This document shows positions 1 through 7,824 of a DNA stretch of 64,000 nucleotides, one piece after another. The translations under genes and the position numbers were made by a program. The stretch lies in contig JACRLZ010000002.1 of assembly GCA_016235125.1 (NCBI GenBank), positions 1 to 64,000 of the forward strand. Direction: 5' to 3'. How positions within the stretch are numbered: the stretch's first letter is position 1; each line of letters starts with the position of its first letter. A model generated the notes under the pieces. It was not told the DNA's origin, did no database searches, and saw nothing but the letters and a program-made list of their open reading frames with translations. The DNA comes from Sphingobacteriales bacterium (lineage in GTDB: Bacteria; Bacteroidota; Bacteroidia; Chitinophagales; Chitinophagaceae).

Positions 1-129
1 GAAATGAAAAGCGAAGTATTAGCCTGGCAGCAAGAACGAAATAACAAAGAAGCTAAAATTAATTGGCAGTTTACTAACGATAAAGCAAGGCTGAAGCTGA
101 AAAGACTCTATCCGACAATTTTAGATTGA
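1..129 (+). CDS. IS630-family transposase, C-terminal end (partial)
   Basis: The window opens inside a reading frame of 42 codons ending in TGA. Its product has the tail typical of IS630/Tc1-mariner DDE transposases: an 'AWQQERN' stretch, then 'NWQFTNDKARLKLKRLYP', which in that family is the end of the DDE domain where the C-terminal part of the enzyme often reads 'W.F...DAR.KLKRLYP'. The rest of the gene and the upstream inverted repeat lie before base 1, so intactness cannot be judged. No clear terminal inverted repeat is seen just downstream. Recognition is from family memory of the motif; nothing else with this ending is as likely. Confidence 0.75.
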   Translation, partial: EMKSEVLAWQQERNNKEAKINWQFTNDKARLKLKRLYPTILD

Positions 130-320
130 CATGACACTAGATTATTTGCATCAGACTGCAATGGCTAATTGCACAAGCGGCTGTAATTGGCAGAAAATGA
201 CCGAGTTGGGTATTTTAGCTATAACCGCCAATAACAATTCATCTATCTCTGGGATTAAGATATTCAGGTCTCCCAAGCAAAATATCAATTTTACGTTATT
301 AACACCATAATTTATATTTT

Positions 321-767
321 ATGAAAAAGATGTTAGTCATATTATTTGTTTACATGAGCATGACTGCTTCAGCAAATTCCGGAAAGCCTGTAATGATTTT
401 TAGAGCATTACCGCCTGACACAACTATTCTTTCTCAAATATTGAACCTTCCATTAAGTAGCTATATTGGTAAGCCTGTTGACAGTTTGTTTTTAGTTCTT
501 CCTACCGGATATACACGCAGGGGATTTATGCCAACTGGGATAGGTTATACAAAAGGAGTTTATCAATCATATTTTACCAGTGAATATAACAATTGCTTTG
601 TTGAAATCTTTATTGACACATTTCAATTTTTACCAATACCTAATCGAACACCTACTACAACATGGGACATGAGTTTGGCAAAGAAGGAAACAATAGCTTT
701 TATTAAAGTTTGGAAAAATAATAATATCTGTATTTACGGCTGTAATAATCCAGCCTATTATGACTAA
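321..767 (+). CDS. small secreted protein of unknown function
   Basis: A 148-residue protein that I do not recognise. It starts with a clear Sec signal peptide (two Lys, then a hydrophobic stretch to about residue 18 ending 'TASA'), so the mature protein of about 130 residues is periplasmic or surface-exposed. It has three cysteines, two of them near the C-terminus ('ICIYGC'), which could pair. There is no lipobox and no T9SS sorting domain. It stands alone: an IS630 remnant precedes it and a convergent gene follows, with a short hairpin at 776-795 after the stop. Confidence 0.6.
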   Translation: MKKMLVILFVYMSMTASANSGKPVMIFRALPPDTTILSQILNLPLSSYIGKPVDSLFLVLPTGYTRRGFMPTGIGYTKGVYQSYFTSEYNNCFVEIFIDTFQFLPIPNRTPTTTWDMSLAKKETIAFIKVWKNNNICIYGCNNPAYYD

Positions 768-775
768 TCATTAAC

Positions 776-795
776 GAAGGACATTGAAGTCCTTC
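776..795 (+). terminator. short hairpin after the small secreted gene
   Basis: A 7-bp perfect stem (GAAGGAC / GTCCTTC) with a 6-base loop lies 8 bases after the stop codon at 767. There is no T-run immediately after it, so termination is plausible but unproven. Confidence 0.35.
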
Positions 796-831
796 AATTA
801 TTAGGGAAAATAATCATTGATTAAAAGAAAT

Positions 832-859
832 TTCTGACTTCCGGCTTCTGACCTCAACC
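832..859. repeat. tandem heptamer repeat (TTCTGAC type), 4 units
   Basis: Four consecutive 7-base units (TTCTGAC, TTCCGGC, TTCTGAC, CTCAACC) end exactly where the stop codon of the minus-strand response regulator begins (860). The same unit type appears at 41821-41876, 41935-41969, 62955-62982 and 63859-63923. Confidence 0.6.
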
Positions 860-1510
860 TCACTCTATCAGATTATTCTTTACAGCAAAAAATACCAGGC
901 CGGCAGTATTCTTGCTGCCAAATCTTTCCATCAGCCTGTCTTTGATAGCTTCCACGGTTCTGGGGCTGATCTCCATTTTCTGGGCTATTTCTGCGGCGGT
1001 AAACTCCATGCAAATAAAACGGAGCACATCTTTTTCCTTATCGCTTAAGGTAATTTCACTATTCAGTGATGGCACCACTTTCTGACGGGAATGTGACTTC
1101 TTCAGCAGGATGCGGTTCACAAAATTGTTGAGATAGTATCCTTTTTCAAAAACTTCCATTATGGCGCGGCGGATCTCGTTGGGCTCTGCATTTTTCAGCA
1201 GGTAACCGTTAGCGCCGTTTTCCATCAGGTGATACACAAAACGTTCATCCTCGTACATGGATAATACCAGCACTTTTACATGGGGATACTGCTTACTTAT
1301 GGTTTTGGTAGTTTCTATACCGTCTTTACCCGGCATCCGCAGGTCCATCAGCACCACATCCGGATCTGCTGCAGCAAGACCATTCAGCAACTCTTCCCCG
1401 TTTTCCGCTTCCAGTACAAATTTTATATTGGAATAAAGTCTCAGGGAAAGGATCACTCCTTTACGGAATATCTTATGATCATCTGCAATGGCTACTTTAA
1501 TGACTCCCAT
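860..1510 (-). CDS. NarL/FixJ-type DNA-binding response regulator
   Basis: A 216-residue two-component regulator. The receiver domain covers about residues 5-120 with acidic residues D10/D11, the phosphoacceptor D56 in 'LMDLRMP', S84 and the switch Lys K106. A LuxR-type helix-turn-helix follows at about 150-216 ('LSDKEKDVL...AAEIAQKMEISPRTVEAIKDRL'). The histidine kinase gene 1634-2458 lies 123 bp upstream on the same strand, so this is most likely its cognate output regulator in one operon. The ATG at 1508-1510 gives the standard NarL-family start. The regulated genes cannot be told from the sequence. Confidence 0.92.
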   Translation of the reverse strand: MGVIKVAIADDHKIFRKGVILSLRLYSNIKFVLEAENGEELLNGLAAADPDVVLMDLRMPGKDGIETTKTISKQYPHVKVLVLSMYEDERFVYHLMENGANGYLLKNAEPNEIRRAIMEVFEKGYYLNNFVNRILLKKSHSRQKVVPSLNSEITLSDKEKDVLRFICMEFTAAEIAQKMEISPRTVEAIKDRLMERFGSKNTAGLVFFAVKNNLIE

Positions 1511-1633
1511 GGTTATCGGATGAGGTGCAAAGTTAGCAAGTTTACAGGTTGATAAATTGATAAGTTTCCATGATTTCAGAAGGTTGTAAGCTGCAGGCTC
1601 TTTTTAACTTGTTAACCTGTCAACCAGGATCCT

Positions 1634-2458
1634 TTACTGGTAAGGCTCATCTTTCGGAAGCTCAATCGTTACTTTATAATAGGTCTGTGAAATATCTTTT
1701 TCAAAATTAATGCTGCCCTGTACCAACCGCATACGGCTGGTGATGTTTTTCAAACCGAGGCCGACATTACTTTTATTCAGTTTGTCAAAATCGGATTGAA
1801 CAATTCCCCGCCCGTCATGATGAATGCGCAGGTAAAACTTATCTGCATGCACATTCTGTGTCAGGTGGATGAAACTGGAATTGCTGTGCTTCAGGATATT
1901 GTTGATAAGCTCCTGCACCACCCGGAAGATGATAAGTTCTTTTTCTTCTTTCAATCTTTCCTTGTATTCATGAAAACGGCTGCTGGCATTGATGGTGCCT
2001 GAGCCGCTTATTTTCTGGAAAAGATCATTTACCGCTGATTCAAGCCCGAAATTCTTTAGAGTTGGGGGCATCAGGCTGTGGCTGATATTGCGTACGAGTT
2101 GTATGGTATCATCAATGATCTGACGGGCCTGAAAGATAGCCTGAAGCTGTGTGGCTTTATCCTGGTTCACTAAGTTTTCATTAAGATAAAGACGGGCGGT
2201 GGCAAGTAATGGCCCGGCATCATCATGCAGGTCGGCAGCAAGACGTTGTCTTTCTTCTTCCTGCAGTTTGATGGAGGCATTCAGCAATATCTTTTGCTGT
2301 TCGGCCTCCATTTGGGCAATCTTATTCTGAAAGCGGAGCACCCGGCGCTGGTGCATTACCAGGAAGATGATGATGCTGACCACCAGCACCACCATACCGG
2401 CAGTGCCGAGTAATAAAACGGTAGAAACGGAAGGCCCGGTGGTTTGCAAAAAGAACAT
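1634..2458 (-). CDS. sensor histidine kinase, HisKA_3 (NarX/DesK type)
   Basis: A 274-residue membrane kinase. One transmembrane helix (about 14-36) is followed by a helical linker rich in Glu/Gln and by the HisKA_3 dimerisation domain, with phosphoacceptor H78 in 'RLAADLHDDAGP'. The HATPase_c domain shows the N-box (E183, N186/N187 in 'QELINNILKHS'), G1 'HDGRGI' (215-219) and G2 'GLGLKNI'. There is no large extracytoplasmic sensor domain, so the signal may be read within the membrane or through a partner protein. Its likely partner is the response regulator just downstream. The ATG start places the membrane helix near the N-terminus, as in relatives. Confidence 0.92.
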   Translation of the reverse strand: MFFLQTTGPSVSTVLLLGTAGMVVLVVSIIIFLVMHQRRVLRFQNKIAQMEAEQQKILLNASIKLQEEERQRLAADLHDDAGPLLATARLYLNENLVNQDKATQLQAIFQARQIIDDTIQLVRNISHSLMPPTLKNFGLESAVNDLFQKISGSGTINASSRFHEYKERLKEEKELIIFRVVQELINNILKHSNSSFIHLTQNVHADKFYLRIHHDGRGIVQSDFDKLNKSNVGLGLKNITSRMRLVQGSINFEKDISQTYYKVTIELPKDEPYQ

Positions 2459-2480
2459 AAGGGTTAGTGGTTGCTGGGTT

Positions 2481-3185
2481 TTATATCATATCTAAAAATG
2501 GGACTGAATCTGATTTATTTTCAGGTTTATTGTGCGAATTTCTGGCATACATAAATAATGAAAGTGCAAAAAGAATATTCTTGATTACTTCTGCTAAAAA
2601 AGTAAAGTTTCCAAATAGGTTCACTTCCTCCGTGCTGAGTTGATTTATTGAAAGATAAAAGAAAAGAGAACCTCCCAGATAAATAAGGACTCCAACAGCA
2701 ATCCAAAAACAATAATGGTTATAAATGTATGTGCTGGTCATATTTCTTGAAAACTCATAAAAGAAAAAGAAAACATAAATCAATATGAGGATTGTTTCGA
2801 TACCGATGGGTACAGAATCCAAGCGTTGGATTTTTGAGGTTGTGATGTATATTATCAGAAATACGAAAAATGAAACTGAAAAAATTACGATCAGTCTCTT
2901 TAGTTTTTTACTGCGTATGCTAAGCCAGAATATAAAGGCGAAAGCAGCATACTCAAAAAACGTGTAAACGGAGAATAAATATTGTTTTGTTGTTCTCGTT
3001 ATATCGTTTTCATAGTATTTATAGAAAAAAAGAAAAATGAAACATATTAAACCATATACCAGGAGAGTAATGGGGAAAGACTCCTTTTTTTTATTCTTCA
3101 GAAAAAAAAGAATGGAAGGAAGAATAAGGTAGGAGAAGGCTACTATATAATAAAAAAGCTCTTCTATAATTTGGATTTTGTCCAA
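2481..3185 (-). CDS. polytopic membrane protein of unknown function
   Basis: A 234-residue, strongly hydrophobic protein with about seven predicted membrane helices separated by short charged loops (for example 'FLKNKKKESF' and 'SIRSKKLKRL'). I do not recognise the family. No ATG lies near the front: the only usable start I see is the TTG at 3183-3185, with an in-frame TAA not far upstream. It sits 22 bp upstream of the histidine kinase and is probably co-transcribed with it, so it could be an input partner for that kinase, whose own sensor part is minimal. That role is inference. Confidence 0.65.
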   Translation of the reverse strand: MDKIQIIEELFYYIVAFSYLILPSILFFLKNKKKESFPITLLVYGLICFIFLFFYKYYENDITRTTKQYLFSVYTFFEYAAFAFIFWLSIRSKKLKRLIVIFSVSFFVFLIIYITTSKIQRLDSVPIGIETILILIYVFFFFYEFSRNMTSTYIYNHYCFWIAVGVLIYLGGSLFFYLSINQLSTEEVNLFGNFTFLAEVIKNILFALSLFMYARNSHNKPENKSDSVPFLDMI

Positions 3186-3599
3186 AAATAGAAAAACTTT
3201 TTAAAGATTTACAATCTTCTATGACGTCTATGATTAATCTTCCCAGATAATCATGTCATCATTGTCCCAAGCTCTTTTTACAATCTTTTTCATAACAGTA
3301 ACGTTTTTAAGCCTTACGTAAATCGATTTACCGGGTAAAAATTGACAGAAACCGGGGGGAACGCAATCAGGATTTTTCTGTCTGGGCTGTCAAAAATGCT
3401 TTGAAATGCAGTACGGATAAGGGTTTCAGCGAATTTTTACTAAGAGAAATCATCCGGATTAAAGGGTATAATTTCTATGGTAAAATCGTAATTTTACGGG
3501 GCTAAAAATAGTAAAGTTTCGGGAAAAAACAAGGTTATCAACAGCTGTGGAAAAGAAAAACAGATAGAGTAAAGAATCTGAAGGAGCAGGTTCATCAGT

Positions 3600-3623
3600 C
3601 CTCCTTCGCCAAGGCTTCGGAGG
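3600..3623. repeat. interrupted palindrome
   Basis: CCTCC...GCC/GGC...GGAGG arms separated by TTC mismatches, immediately before the element at 3630-3768. It looks like a dispersed intergenic palindromic unit. Confidence 0.4.
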
Positions 3624-3629
3624 ATAAAG

Positions 3630-3768
3630 AAGTTGATTGATATTGGATTTCGCTGATGGTTTTTCCCTTTAGGGATCCCTTTCGGGACAAAGGAATTGGA
3701 AATTACATTCAGGACGGTTTAGCAAGGACATTGGACAATGAGGGGCTCGATCCTCAATCAATCAACTT
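3630..3768. repeat. inverted-repeat-bounded element, copy A
   Basis: A 139-bp unit bounded by a 12-bp perfect inverted repeat (AAGTTGATTGAT at 3630-3641, ATCAATCAACTT at 3757-3768), containing the 10-bp palindrome AGGGATCCCT (3671-3680) and the words GGACGGTT (3712-3719) and GGACATTGGA (3726-3735). A diverged second copy with the same ends and the same two words in the same order lies at 7438-7574. Each copy sits 250-310 bp upstream of a NarL-type regulator gene. It could be a small non-autonomous mobile unit, a structured leader RNA, or a regulatory region duplicated together with the regulator gene. Confidence 0.55.
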
Positions 3769-4073
3769 GCGTCAAAAATAGTTTTGCATGCCGGCGCCTG
3801 CAAGAGCAAATACACGGCGTTTTGGATTTTCAGGATTTACTGTGCGGGTTGTAATATTTCATGGGAGATTTGAAAATATACGATGTTGGGAATGAAAATT
3901 TACTATAGTTTGAATATTAAGCATAATTTATTTCCGCAGCATAAGCAAACATGAGAATAATTCCTGACTGATATTAATAATGATTGACCTAAGAAAAAGA
4001 CATAAGCGAAAAAATAATACTAAAAAAGAGTACTTTTACTTGGAATCACTAACCCTTTAAATAAACCAATACT

Positions 4074-4739
4074 ATGACTGCCCCGGCTGCACAATTAATT
4101 AAAGTGGCGATCGCCGACGACCACAAAATTTTCCGTGATGGCATCCGCATGGCTTTAAAAGATAAGGAGTACCTGAAAATACTCTGGGAAGCCGAAGACG
4201 GAAAAGACCTGATGCATAAGCTAAAGCTCAAACTTCCTGACGTCATCCTGATGGACATCCGCATGCCTGAAGTGGATGGCATCAACGCCATTAGCCTTAT
4301 CCGGAAAGAATATGAGAACCTTAAGATCATTGTGCTCACCATGTACGATGACCAGGAGATGATAACCCGAATGATGGAAATGGGCGCCAATGCGTACCTG
4401 ACAAAAACAACCGATCCGGAAGAAATTTATCAGGCCATACTTACCTGCATGAATGATGATTTCTATTTCAACGAACTGGTGAATAAAGCTGTGCTGCTGA
4501 AACTGCAGCATAAAAAAACAGTGCGGCAGTTTTATCCCAACCCGGTAAAGCTGTCGGAGAAGGAACTCAGAATTCTGAAACTTATTGCGGAGGATAAAAC
4601 CACAGAGGAGATCTCGAAAGAAGTTTTTCTGAGTCCCAGGACAATTGAAACGATCCGCCAGAACATGAAGCAGAAAGTAGGGGCCAAAACAATTGCCGGA
4701 CTGGTGATGTATGCCATGCGGAATAAATTGCTGGAATAA
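4074..4739 (+). CDS. NarL/FixJ-type response regulator (no adjacent kinase)
   Basis: A 221-residue regulator. The receiver has D15/D16, phosphoacceptor D61 ('LMDIRMP'), T89 and K111; a LuxR-type HTH follows ('LSEKELRIL...TEEISKEVFLSPRTIETIRQNM'). It is a paralogue of the regulators at 860-1510 and 7825-8499, with the same 'GANAYLTK' and 'AGLVMYAMRN' endings of the two domains. No kinase gene adjoins it, so it must be served by a kinase elsewhere, possibly the one at 1634-2458. The methyltransferase 76 bp downstream may share its transcript. A long untranslated region with element copy A precedes it. Confidence 0.9.
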   Translation: MTAPAAQLIKVAIADDHKIFRDGIRMALKDKEYLKILWEAEDGKDLMHKLKLKLPDVILMDIRMPEVDGINAISLIRKEYENLKIIVLTMYDDQEMITRMMEMGANAYLTKTTDPEEIYQAILTCMNDDFYFNELVNKAVLLKLQHKKTVRQFYPNPVKLSEKELRILKLIAEDKTTEEISKEVFLSPRTIETIRQNMKQKVGAKTIAGLVMYAMRNKLLE

Positions 4740-4815
4740 CCTCAGGCCCGGCTCATTCCCCCTGAAGAAGAAGTGAGTTATTCTGTTAATAAAGTTTCTA
4801 AACATTTTCCTGTTC

Positions 4816-5559
4816 ATGAATAATATCAACGACTCTTTTTTTGACGGCTATTACAAGGAAATATGGAAGACCATCATTCCTGATGAGCTGACGGTGAAAG
4901 AAGCGGATTTTATGATCCCTTATTTTAATCTTCAGCCGGGCAGCCATGTGCTCGACCTGATGTGTGGGTATGGCAGGCATGCTGCAGCACTGGCCCGAAA
5001 AGACATTCATGTTACTGCCGTTGATAACCTTGCAGATTATATAAATGAAATAAGGACATTATCTGAAAAAGAAAATCTGCCTGTAAAAGCAATTCAGTCC
5101 GGGGTTCTTGAATTTGCAACGGATGAAAAGTTTGACCTTGTTATTTGCATGGGAAACAGCCTCAATTTTTTTAATGCCGGCGATACAGGAAGATTGTTGA
5201 AAAATATCAATTCCTTTTTAAAACCCGGAGGAAGCCTGCTTGTCAACAGCTGGTCCATAGCAGAAATAGTGATAAAAAATTTCAAGGAAAAGTCCTGGAG
5301 CCAGGTTGGCGATATGAAGTTTCTTACAGAAAGTAAATTTCTTTTTCACCCAACCCGGGTAGAAACCGACAGCAAAATGATTGCCCCTGATGGCAAATCA
5401 GAAACCAAAAAAGGGATTGACTACATTTTTTCCATCAATGAAATGGAAGAAATGATGAGTGAAGCGGGTTTAATACTAAAAGAAGTTTACAGCATTCCCG
5501 GCCGCAGGAAATTTACAATTGGGGAGCCAAGAGCATACCTGGTTGCAGAAAAAAAATGA
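4816..5559 (+). CDS. class I SAM-dependent methyltransferase
   Basis: A 247-residue Rossmann-fold methyltransferase. Motif I is 'VLDLMCGYGRHAAAL' (residues 45-59, GxG at 51-53) with the acidic residue D70 in 'VTAVDN' closing motif II. 'FDLVICMGNSLNFF' is the motif IV region and 'LKPGGSLLVNSW' the post-motif. The HAAAL version of motif I resembles methyltransferases related to UbiE/CmoA-like small-molecule enzymes, but the substrate cannot be read from the sequence. It follows an orphan response regulator on the same strand; a hairpin repeat (5593-5659) follows it. Confidence 0.85.
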   Translation: MNNINDSFFDGYYKEIWKTIIPDELTVKEADFMIPYFNLQPGSHVLDLMCGYGRHAAALARKDIHVTAVDNLADYINEIRTLSEKENLPVKAIQSGVLEFATDEKFDLVICMGNSLNFFNAGDTGRLLKNINSFLKPGGSLLVNSWSIAEIVIKNFKEKSWSQVGDMKFLTESKFLFHPTRVETDSKMIAPDGKSETKKGIDYIFSINEMEEMMSEAGLILKEVYSIPGRRKFTIGEPRAYLVAEKK

Positions 5560-5592
5560 TACATTAGCAGAACTTATCTCAAAAGTATTATA

Positions 5593-5659
5593 TCCCACAA
5601 AGCCACAAAGAAATTTTTACTGATTAATAATGCCTTGTGTTCTTCGTGTCTTTGTGGGA
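5593..5659. repeat. hairpin-forming repeat (CCACAAAG type)
   Basis: Outer arms TCCCACAAAG (5593-5602) and CTTTGTGGGA (5650-5659) pair perfectly; the next bases (CCACAAAG against CTTCGTGT) pair partly. It lies 33 bases after the methyltransferase stop and could act as a terminator. It resembles in style, but not in exact sequence, the hairpins at 55930-55968 and 56401-56476. Confidence 0.5.
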
Positions 5660-5716
5660 AACATTAAATCTGACTTTGAGATAGCTTGTAGTTTGTAACA
5701 GATAAGCAAACCGGTA

Positions 5717-7273
5717 ATGAGAAAAATAGTTCTCCTCCTTTTTTCAGTTTCTATCGGCACTGAAATTTTTTCCCAGACATGGGCCGATAATGTGGCGCCT
5801 ATTCTTTTTTCCAATTGTGTTTCCTGTCACAGACCGGGTGGCATTGGCCCTTTTTCTTTACTTACTTACAACGATGCATATGCAAACCGGGCATCCATCA
5901 GCAATGCGGTATCCACTAAACATATGCCCCCATGGCCGCCGGAGGACAGTTATGTTCATTTTACCGGGGCAAGAACACTTTCTTCTTCGCAGATAAGCAC
6001 TATAGTAAACTGGGTAAACAACGGCGCCTCATCCGGCAATATAGCTAATGCGCCGCCGCCGCCGCCCCCGGTTACAAACGCTTTGGGCAATCCGGATACG
6101 GTTTTAAAAATGCCGGATTATATCAGTGCGGCATCTTCAGGTGATATTTACCAGTGCTTTGTTCTTCCACTCCGGTTGAGCAGCGGAAAATTTGTTTCGG
6201 CTATAGAAGTAGTGCCGGGAAACAGTTCAATTGTACATCATGTGTTGGTGTACCAGGATACAACGGTAAATCATGCAGCGCAGATTTTAGATAATGCAAG
6301 CCCCGGACCCGGCTATACCAGTTTCGGAGGCATTGGTGTCAACAGCGCCATTTTGGCTGATGCATGGGTGCCGGGATCTTCGGTAAAAAAACTTCCATCC
6401 ATATTTGGTAAACGGATCTATCCTAATTCTGATATTGTAATACAGGTTCATTATCCTGCCGGTTCTTCAGGGCAGCTTGACAGCACTAAGGTGAAGTTGT
6501 ACTACAACAGCAATGCATCAGCAAGGGATGTACGCATTGAGCCGATCCTTTATCATTATTCACCTGTGCTGGTAAACGGGCCGTTGAGCATTCCGGCCAA
6601 TACCATAAAAACATTTGAGGAAAGATTTACACTGCCTGTTCTTTATAAAGCTACCGTGCTTACTGTGGCCCCGCATATGCATCTGATCGGCGAATCTATT
6701 AAAAGCTATGCCACCAAACTCAATGGCGACACCATACGTTTTATAGATATACCTCATTGGGATTTTCACTGGCAGGGGCAATATTATTTTCAAAAACCCA
6801 TAATTGTTGATGGGGGAAGTACATTAAGAGCTTTTGCCACTTACAATAATACCAGTTCCAATCCGCATAATCCTAACAACCCGCCGCAAACCATCAATCT
6901 TGGCGAAGCCACAACGGATGAAATGATGCTGGTTTATTTCGCCTTTACCCAATACCAGGCAGGAGATGAAAACATAATAATTGACAGCAGTTTGCTTACT
7001 ACTCCAGCCATTGATCCGGCTCTTATATTTAAAAGATTAAAAGTATTTCCTAATCCCGCTGCCCATTTCCTTCAGTTTGAAAACCCCGAACAGCACAGGC
7101 AATCCACATTATCTGTCTGGGATATGGCAGGCCGAAAGATTCATGAGCAGGTAATTGATCATGCGTTTCTCGTAAACATCCCAATACGACACTGGCCAAA
7201 CGGAGTTTACAATATTTATCTGCGTACAGGCAAAACTGTTTATTCTGACAGATTGCTTATTCAGCATGAATAA
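5717..7273 (+). CDS. secreted cytochrome c / copper type II monooxygenase-like protein with T9SS domain
   Basis: A 518-residue exported protein. After a signal peptide (about 1-20) comes a small c-type cytochrome domain with one haem motif, C34-x-x-C37-H38, then a Pro-rich linker ('PPPPPP' near 115). The rest of the body resembles the two-domain fold of copper type II, ascorbate-dependent monooxygenases (PHM/DBH family): H174-H175 in 'VHHVLVY' and a later 'VHYPAG' His match the CuH site, H320-M321-H322 ('PHMH') and Met403 or 404 ('DEMM') match the CuM site. A type A T9SS C-terminal domain ends the protein ('VFPNPA...DMAGRKI...GVYNIYL'), so it is exported through SprA and attached to or released from the surface. 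The haem domain could donate electrons to the copper centre. The substrate is unknown. It is followed by a strong hairpin. Confidence 0.82.
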   Translation: MRKIVLLLFSVSIGTEIFSQTWADNVAPILFSNCVSCHRPGGIGPFSLLTYNDAYANRASISNAVSTKHMPPWPPEDSYVHFTGARTLSSSQISTIVNWVNNGASSGNIANAPPPPPPVTNALGNPDTVLKMPDYISAASSGDIYQCFVLPLRLSSGKFVSAIEVVPGNSSIVHHVLVYQDTTVNHAAQILDNASPGPGYTSFGGIGVNSAILADAWVPGSSVKKLPSIFGKRIYPNSDIVIQVHYPAGSSGQLDSTKVKLYYNSNASARDVRIEPILYHYSPVLVNGPLSIPANTIKTFEERFTLPVLYKATVLTVAPHMHLIGESIKSYATKLNGDTIRFIDIPHWDFHWQGQYYFQKPIIVDGGSTLRAFATYNNTSSNPHNPNNPPQTINLGEATTDEMMLVYFAFTQYQAGDENIIIDSSLLTTPAIDPALIFKRLKVFPNPAAHFLQFENPEQHRQSTLSVWDMAGRKIHEQVIDHAFLVNIPIRHWPNGVYNIYLRTGKTVYSDRLLIQHE

Positions 7274-7293
7274 AAAAAATTCCGGAAAAAATC

Positions 7294-7322
7294 AAACCCC
7301 GGCGTTATGAGGACCGGGGTTT
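7294..7322 (+). terminator. rho-independent-like terminator
   Basis: A perfect 9-bp stem AAACCCCGG (7294-7302) / CCGGGGTTT (7314-7322) lies 20 bases after the stop of the copper monooxygenase-like gene. Confidence 0.7.
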
Positions 7323-7824
7323 ACGTTACTGTTATGAAAAGAAAAAGATTTTAAGCGTTGCGCTTCATAAGTACAGTTGTTTTTTCATATATCTGGATTT
7401 CAAAAACGGGTCTTCGATGAACTCGGACTAACAAAAGAGAAAGTTGATTGGCCGGTAGAGTGTCTCCCCGATGAATCGGGGCTGGTCTTTCAAAGGATTT
7501 GGAAAAAACTTTCTGGACGGTTATGGACATTGGATGAGAGGGTAAAGACAGTCATCCGTGTCAATCAACTTTCTGAAACAAAAATAGAGGCACACTCATC
7601 TGTTAACAAGAGCATAACTGCCCCTTTTTCAGCCTGCATTATTTACTGATGCATTCGTAAATTTTCAGTAAGTGATTCGTACAGTTCCGTCTTTTTGTTT
7701 AAAAGCGGTAGTTTCCGCAAAAAGGAAATCAAGTAGTTTCACTATGGTATATGTTGCGGGATTTTTCCATCTTGCATCACTGAATAAATACTTAACAAAA
7801 CTTTTTTTTACTAATTATCCGATT
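7323..7824. other. 502-bp region upstream of a regulator gene
   Basis: No convincing gene. Open frames can be found (about 7377-7649 and an in-frame extension from 7672) but they need TTG-type or rare starts and have no recognisable product. The region contains element copy B (7438-7574) and then an AT-rich leader running to the ATG at 7825. Confidence 0.5.
7438..7574. repeat. inverted-repeat-bounded element, copy B
   Basis: A 137-bp unit bounded by a perfect 13-bp inverted repeat (AGAAAGTTGATTG at 7438-7450, CAATCAACTTTCT at 7562-7574). Inside are the hairpin CCCCGAT-GA-ATCGGGG (7466-7481) and the words GGACGGTT (7515-7522) and GGACATTGGA (7525-7534), in the same order as copy A at 3630-3768. 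After the right end both copies continue with CAAAAATAG and, some 25-30 bases on, CAAGAGCA, so the similarity extends beyond the repeat. Confidence 0.55.

Larger units (their letters stand above)
3186..4073. other. 888-bp gene-poor region with several palindromes
   Basis: No convincing gene of normal size. It holds a near-perfect palindrome at 3480-3497 (GTAAAAT-CGTA-ATTTTAC), a TTATCAACA/CTGTGGAA motif pair near 3534-3554, an interrupted palindrome at 3600-3623, and the inverted-repeat-bounded element at 3630-3768. On the minus strand, 3237-3296 encodes a possible 19-residue peptide (starting MKKIVKRAW); the open frame extends further back without a start codon and may be the decayed end of a gene. 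The region ends in the leader of the response regulator at 4074. Confidence 0.5.

Noticed and set aside
131..310. A 59-codon open frame right after the transposase end
   Set aside because: No recognisable product, no signal or domain; probably chance or a decayed remnant.
1525..1625. Inverted repeat between the kinase and its regulator
   Set aside because: Only short interrupted matches (ACAGGTT/AACCTGT); too weak to call.
3534..3556. Replication origin
   Set aside because: Only two degenerate DnaA-like words, no AT-rich unwinding repeats and no dnaA/dnaN nearby.
7377..7649. A 90-codon open frame containing element copy B
   Set aside because: It needs a TTG start, has no family resemblance, and is explained by the inverted-repeat element.
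7672..7824. In-frame N-terminal extension of the response regulator
   Set aside because: The extension has no receiver-like sequence; the ATG at 7825 gives the normal N-terminus shared with paralogues.
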